NCBI RefSeq assembly: GCF_001468465.1
Contig: NZ_LNSA01000005.1
Location: 124,001-188,000 of the forward strand
DNA: 64,000 nucleotides
Source of the DNA: Sphingopyxis sp. H115
GTDB taxonomy: Bacteria; Pseudomonadota; Alphaproteobacteria; Sphingomonadales; Sphingomonadaceae
Direction: 5' to 3'
The position numbers were made by a program, and so were the translations under genes. The notes beneath the pieces were generated by a model, which saw nothing but the letters and a program-made list of their open reading frames with translations, made no database searches and was not told the origin of the DNA. Positions 61,080-64,000 of this stretch are shown piece by piece (positions within the stretch are counted from its first letter, which is position 1; the number at the start of each line of letters is the position of its first letter).

Positions 61080-61394
61080 TCAGGCGGCCTTTTTGAGCGC
61101 CTCGGCCTCTTCGATGACGCCGAGGATGTCGCTCTCCTTCATGATGAGCAACTCCTCGCCGTCGATGCGCACCTCGGTGCCCGACCATTTGCCGAACAGG
61201 ATGCGGTCGCCGGCCCGAACGTCGAGCGCGGTCACCGTGCCGTCCTCGGCGCGAGCACCCGGTCCGACGGCGACGACTTCGCCTTCCTGCGGCTTTTCCT
61301 TGGCGGTGTCGGGGATGATGATGCCGCCCGAGGTCTTCTCCTCGGCTTCGATGCGGCGGACGACCACACGGTCGTGCAAGGGACGGAAATGCAT
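61080..61394 (-). CDS. groES: Co-chaperonin GroES
   Basis: A 104-residue lid protein of the GroEL chamber. The family start [20 protein letters not shown], the mobile loop [19 protein letters not shown], and [12 protein letters not shown] are all present. The ATG at 61394 has GGAGG six bases upstream. It is first gene of the groES-groEL operon. Confidence 0.97.
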   Translation of the reverse strand: MHFRPLHDRVVVRRIEAEEKTSGGIIIPDTAKEKPQEGEVVAVGPGARAEDGTVTALDVRAGDRILFGKWSGTEVRIDGEELLIMKESDILGVIEEAEALKKAA

Positions 61395-61464
61395 GCATAA
61401 CCTCCATGTTGCATAACGATATGATACAGACCGCGCGCCTGTCCGGGACGCGCGGCGCCGAAGA

Positions 61465-61492
61465 GCTAGGAAGCGCATTTTTTCGCTTCAAG
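61465..61492 (-). promoter_or_regulatory. Heat-shock (sigma-32/RpoH-like) promoter of groES-groEL
   Basis: On the minus strand: CTTGAA, 16 bases, then CCTAGC, about 70 bp before groES. Its sequence GCTTCCTA and the 16-base spacing also occur upstream of the hsp20 gene at 62819-62847. CTTGAA is the standard -35 of RpoH promoters. No CIRCE element is present. Confidence 0.7.
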
Positions 61493-61578
61493 AGGATCGC
61501 TCAAATTTTTTGTCACTCCTTGCGCGAGAGCGACAAAATGCATGTTGTGAGCGGCGTGAGCCCTCTTGACTCGACTCG

Positions 61579-61590
61579 CTCCGCTACCAA
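61579..61590 (+). repeat. 12-bp match to the tRNA-Met 3' end
   Basis: CTCCGCTACCAA, preceded by a short CCCTC, repeats the last bases of the att core between groES and the next gene. It may be a further att remnant, or chance. Confidence 0.3.
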
Positions 61591-61656
61591 AATCTGTCGT
61601 CGCGGCGCCATGCCGCACAACGAGAAAGGAATGGCGACAAGGAAGGAGGCACGATC

Positions 61657-61884
61657 ATGTCGCAGCCATTTTCCCGGTTTCTACACCCGTTCGACGTAGC
61701 GCATCACCCGAGCTTCGAGCCCGAAGTCAAGCGCGCCCTTCTTGCATCCTGGGTATCGGACCGCGTGTCGGTCCGCGGCAAGCCCGCGCTGCGCAAGCCG
61801 CCGGGCGCGCGGCGCGCGGTGCCGGTCGACGATGTGCTCGCGGCGCTTCGCTCGCTCGACGGCGGCGAGGCGCATTCGCCATGA
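61657..61884 (+). CDS. Small conserved hypothetical protein (75 aa)
   Basis: A 75-residue basic protein starting MSQPFSRFLHPFDVAHHPS, with an ideal ribosome site AAGGAGG upstream. No domain is recognised. Its stop overlaps the start of the usg gene by 4 bp, so the two are co-translated. It is transcribed away from groES. Confidence 0.72.
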   Translation: MSQPFSRFLHPFDVAHHPSFEPEVKRALLASWVSDRVSVRGKPALRKPPGARRAVPVDDVLAALRSLDGGEAHSP

Positions 61885-62150
61885 CCGACCGCGCGCTGAT
61901 CGCGCAGCTCGACGGCTACGGGCTGACCACCGCCGAGATCCATTATTACCGACCCGATCATCCTTCGCTGCTCCAGCTGTACGTCTGGCAGGAATATGAT
62001 CTTCCGCCGGACTTTCCGGTGTTGTTCGATTTTCTGGCGATGTGGCGCCGCCAGATCGAGGCGACACTGCACTCGGTCCGGATCGCGCACAACGGGCTGA
62101 TCAGGCCAGCCGAGTGGCGCGCGGCCGACGTCATCCGCGCGATCGACTGA
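61881..62150 (+). CDS. usg: Usg family protein
   Basis: An 89-residue Usg protein with the family signature: YGLTTAEIHYYRPDHPSLLQ, WQEYDLPPDFPVLFDFL, and a C-terminal LIRPAEWRAADV. It is found across alphaproteobacteria, sometimes near trp genes; its biochemical role is unknown. Here it stands in a chaperone neighbourhood, convergent with hsp20. Confidence 0.87.
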   Translation: MTDRALIAQLDGYGLTTAEIHYYRPDHPSLLQLYVWQEYDLPPDFPVLFDFLAMWRRQIEATLHSVRIAHNGLIRPAEWRAADVIRAID

Positions 62151-62233
62151 CCGAGCGATGGAGCGTCTCCGGCCTTTCAGTTGGACTTCATCAGAAAAGC
62201 GGGGCCGCTGATGAACAGCGGCCCAAAGGATTG

Positions 62234-62713
62234 TCAGGCGTTTTCGGGCGTCTTTTCCTTCGATGATCCGATCCGGCGCGGTTCGGTGTTCCCGCTGCCG
62301 ATCTCGATCTTGCGCGGTTTCATCGCCTCGGGAATCACCCGCTTGAGCTCGATCGCGAGCAGGCCGTCGGCGAAGCTCGCGCTGCCGACCTCGACATAAT
62401 CGGCGAGCTGGAAGCGCCGCTCGAAGGCGCGGCGGGCGATGCCGCGATGAAGATAGTTGCGCTTTTCATCTTCCTCCGCCGGCTTGCCCGTCACGCTGAG
62501 CTGATTCTGCTGCGCGACGATCTCGATCTCGTCGGCCTTGAAGCCGGGCACAGCGAGCGTGATGCGGAAGCGGTCGTCGACCTCGCGCACGATGTCGAAG
62601 GCCGGGTAGCCGTCGGACGTCTCGCCGCGCTGCCCTTTTTCGAGCAGGTCGAATAGATGATCGAAACCTACCGTCGAGCGGCGGAAGGGGGTGAAGTCAA
62701 AATCGGTTCTCAT
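62234..62713 (-). CDS. Small heat-shock protein Hsp20 (IbpA-like)
   Basis: A 159-residue alpha-crystallin chaperone that binds unfolding proteins. N-terminus MRTDFDFTPFRRSTVGFDHL is the IbpA type; the crystallin domain runs from YPAFDIVREVDD to LAIELKRVIP. A short charged tail follows. The ATG at 62713 has GGAGG upstream. A heat-shock promoter with the same elements as that of groES lies 110 bp before it. Confidence 0.93.
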   Translation of the reverse strand: MRTDFDFTPFRRSTVGFDHLFDLLEKGQRGETSDGYPAFDIVREVDDRFRITLAVPGFKADEIEIVAQQNQLSVTGKPAEEDEKRNYLHRGIARRAFERRFQLADYVEVGSASFADGLLAIELKRVIPEAMKPRKIEIGSGNTEPRRIGSSKEKTPENA

Positions 62714-62818
62714 TTCCAAATCCTCCTGATTGAAGCAATTCGGGCATGAGGCGCGCCGGTACATAGAGCCGACGCTCTCTATGTCCTAAAGACCCGGCAA
62801 ATCCGGCGTCCGGGAAGA

Positions 62819-62847
62819 AATTAGGAAGCGATTTTTCCGGTTTCAAG
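62819..62847 (-). promoter_or_regulatory. Heat-shock (sigma-32/RpoH-like) promoter of hsp20
   Basis: On the minus strand: CTTGAA, 16 bases, then CCTAATT, with the common block CGCTTCCTA. The arrangement equals that of the groES promoter (61465-61492), including the spacing. Confidence 0.7.
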
Positions 62848-62990
62848 ACTTGTGATCGATGCTCGCCGGCAGCGCGTCGCAGAGCTCGCGAGGTCGGCCG
62901 GGGCTGGAGCGCGGAGCCGCGGTGAAGCGCCCCAGTCTTCCGGATCAATGCAATGACCGCAGCATCAGTCGTGCGACTCTTAAAGGCGAC

Positions 62991-63084
62991 AAAGGAATGA
63001 TCACTCTTTGCTGATTTCCGCTTTCCGCTGCTTTCGATCCAAAAGCCGCCGGTCCGTTACCGGCCCATTGTGATCATTCCCTTT
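62991..63084. repeat. 94-bp element with terminal inverted repeats
   Basis: AAAGGAATGATCAC (62991-63004) and GTGATCATTCCCTTT (63070-63084) are inverted copies apart from one extra G. The 65 bp between them hold further short palindromes. It could be a miniature repeat element or a structured RNA; no coding region fits. Confidence 0.5.
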
Positions 63085-63194
63085 CAGAATGCACGCGGAT
63101 GGAGAAACGAACTGCGGAGCACCGCGATGTAAGGAGAGGGCGGCTACGTGCGGCCTTTGCACTACAACTCGACGACATTTTCCAACGTCCCATC

Positions 63195-63304
63195 GATTGG
63201 GGGTGGAATTGGGGTAGATTGAGCCGGCGGATAATCCGGCCACCTAAAAGTTTAGATAAAACAGCCTGTTAACAGATATGTTCAGGTCCCTCCTCCACTG
63301 CCGA
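63195..63304 (+). repeat. Degenerate right end and third att copy
   Basis: ATTGGGGGTGGAATTGGGGT and ATTGAGCCGG repeat, in diverged form, the block next to attR (56135-56160). TCCCTCCTCC at 63287-63296, continuing ACTGCCGA, matches the att core at 14 of 18 positions. This is most simply the outer right end of an older element in the same site. Confidence 0.65.
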
Positions 63305-63706
63305 CTCTATTAAGATATTAAAATAACTCGGAAATATTTCAGCTGGGCAACTGTGCGTTGATTGGTCCAAGCTGCTAACGCATCGAAGTCTTGAAAGGCA
63401 GTATTGACCTCGAGTTCGTGAATCGCTGCTCGGCCGTAGCTCTTGGGAATATCGGTGGCGGCGTCACACATGGACTGCTTCGCGCCTGAAGCCGTCAAGC
63501 CGGCTCCGCTTCGGCTGCCGCGAAGCTGATCCCCAAATCGTTCAATAAACTGTCGATGCTTCCCGCTCGCTCCCCCGACAGTGTTCTGCCCGTCGGTGGC
63601 TTCGCCCCTCTGAATGCATCTCTCGACACCTGTTTGTCACAATGAATTCCTAGGTCGCGACCGCAACCAGAACATAATTCTCCCCGTCGAGATCCAAGGA
63701 GCATCC
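63305..63706. other. Non-coding stretch before the third receptor gene
   Basis: About 400 bp with no convincing gene. It probably returns to the chromosomal backbone here. The ribosome site CAAGGAG of the receptor gene is at its end (63695-63701). Confidence 0.45.
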
Positions 63707-64000
63707 ATGAAAAGCCTCACTGCCTGCGCGCTTGTCGCGCTGCAATTTTCTGCGCCTGCAACGGCCTCTGCCGAAGAAATGGCTTCGGTCGGAACCGGAA
63801 GCTCCGATGGCGAAACCATCATCGTTACCGGCACGCGCGACGCGCGGCGAACGCAGTTCGACACGCTGGCGCCGATCGACGTCTTGTCGGGTCGGGCAAT
63901 CGACAATAGCGTGTCGAACGACCTGTCGGATACGCTTGCGCAACTCTTGCCCTCATTCAATGTGCAGCGCCTGCCGGCCGCCGACGGTCAGGCGTTCGTC
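63707..64000 (+). CDS. TonB-dependent receptor 3 (5' part, runs off the window)
   Basis: The first 98 codons of a TonB-dependent receptor: signal peptide ending PATASAEE (about residue 23), a TonB box ETIIVTGTRDARR and the start of the plug domain (DTLAQLLPSFNVQR). It is open to the end of the window. The start at 63707 has AAGGAG upstream. The motif shared by receptors 1 and 2 is absent, so it is probably not part of that regulon. Confidence 0.88.
   Translation, partial: MKSLTACALVALQFSAPATASAEEMASVGTGSSDGETIIVTGTRDARRTQFDTLAPIDVLSGRAIDNSVSNDLSDTLAQLLPSFNVQRLPAADGQAFV

Noticed and set aside
63001..63243. An 80-codon minus-strand frame before the third receptor
   Set aside because: It overlaps the inverted-repeat element and the degenerate right end, and has no domain or ribosome site.

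Overview
The window is high-GC DNA with the gene content and codon habits of an alphaproteobacterium of the Sphingomonadales, most like Sphingopyxis or a close relative. Supporting signs are the acpP-fabF-mltG order, three TonB-dependent receptors, a sphingomonad-style luxR-luxI-phyH trio, Usg, and an elongator tRNA-Met used as an integration site. The genus is inference; no rRNA gene is present.

Layout. 1-5.7 kb is chromosomal backbone: acpP, fabF, mltG, a kelch-type lipoprotein, an alpha/beta hydrolase and a 2H phosphoesterase. At 5693-5769 lies tRNA-Met(CAT), whose 3' end is the attachment site of an integrative and conjugative element (ICE) of about 50.5 kb. An 18-bp repeat of the tRNA end recurs at 56220-56237. 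The ICE carries in order: a tyrosine integrase (5.9-7.3 kb); a catabolic cassette (7.7-24.4 kb); a quorum-sensing block XRE-LuxR-LuxI-PhyH (24.9-27.7 kb); a transfer and maintenance block with TraF peptidase, lytic transglycosylase, ArdC, ParB-like protein, DUF736 protein and relaxase (27.7-38.3 kb); an accessory block (38.4-43.6 kb); and a mating-pair apparatus traG-copG-trbBCDEJLFGI-DUF2274-excisionase (43.9-56.1 kb).

Catabolic cassette. A GMC alcohol dehydrogenase and an aldehyde dehydrogenase would turn an alcohol into an acid. An acyl-CoA synthetase activates it. An alpha-methylacyl-CoA racemase, an acyl-CoA dehydrogenase, a crotonase, an MFE-2-type hydroxyacyl-CoA dehydrogenase and an SCP2-type thiolase complete a beta-oxidation set. 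This is the same enzyme roster that peroxisomes use for methyl-branched acyl chains, so the likely substrate is a methyl-branched (isoprenoid or sterol side-chain) alcohol, imported through the TonB-dependent receptors. A LysR regulator and a repeated promoter motif (ATTGAATTGGACGA) tie the cassette together.

Accessory block. Two convergent, tightly coupled operons meet tail to tail at 40.4 kb. The plus-strand arm is a ribbon-helix-helix regulator, a MazG-type NTP pyrophosphohydrolase and a uracil-DNA-glycosylase-like protein. The minus-strand arm is an acyl-carrier-like protein, an XRE regulator, an ImmA/IrrE metalloprotease fused to a chagasin-like cysteine-protease-inhibitor domain, a papain-like protease, and a thymidylate-synthase-like protein. 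I know of no described system with this combination. It is the best candidate here for an undescribed conflict (defence) system.

Right of the ICE (56.2-63.3 kb) is what looks like an older, decayed island in the same site. It has a truncated integrase 5' end fused to a LysR fragment, an S46 peptidase, a scrambled ABC-transporter remnant, groES-groEL, Usg and an Hsp20 gene, and ends in a degenerate copy of the ICE right end at 63.2-63.3 kb. groES and hsp20 share a matching heat-shock-type promoter. The window ends inside a third TonB-dependent receptor gene.
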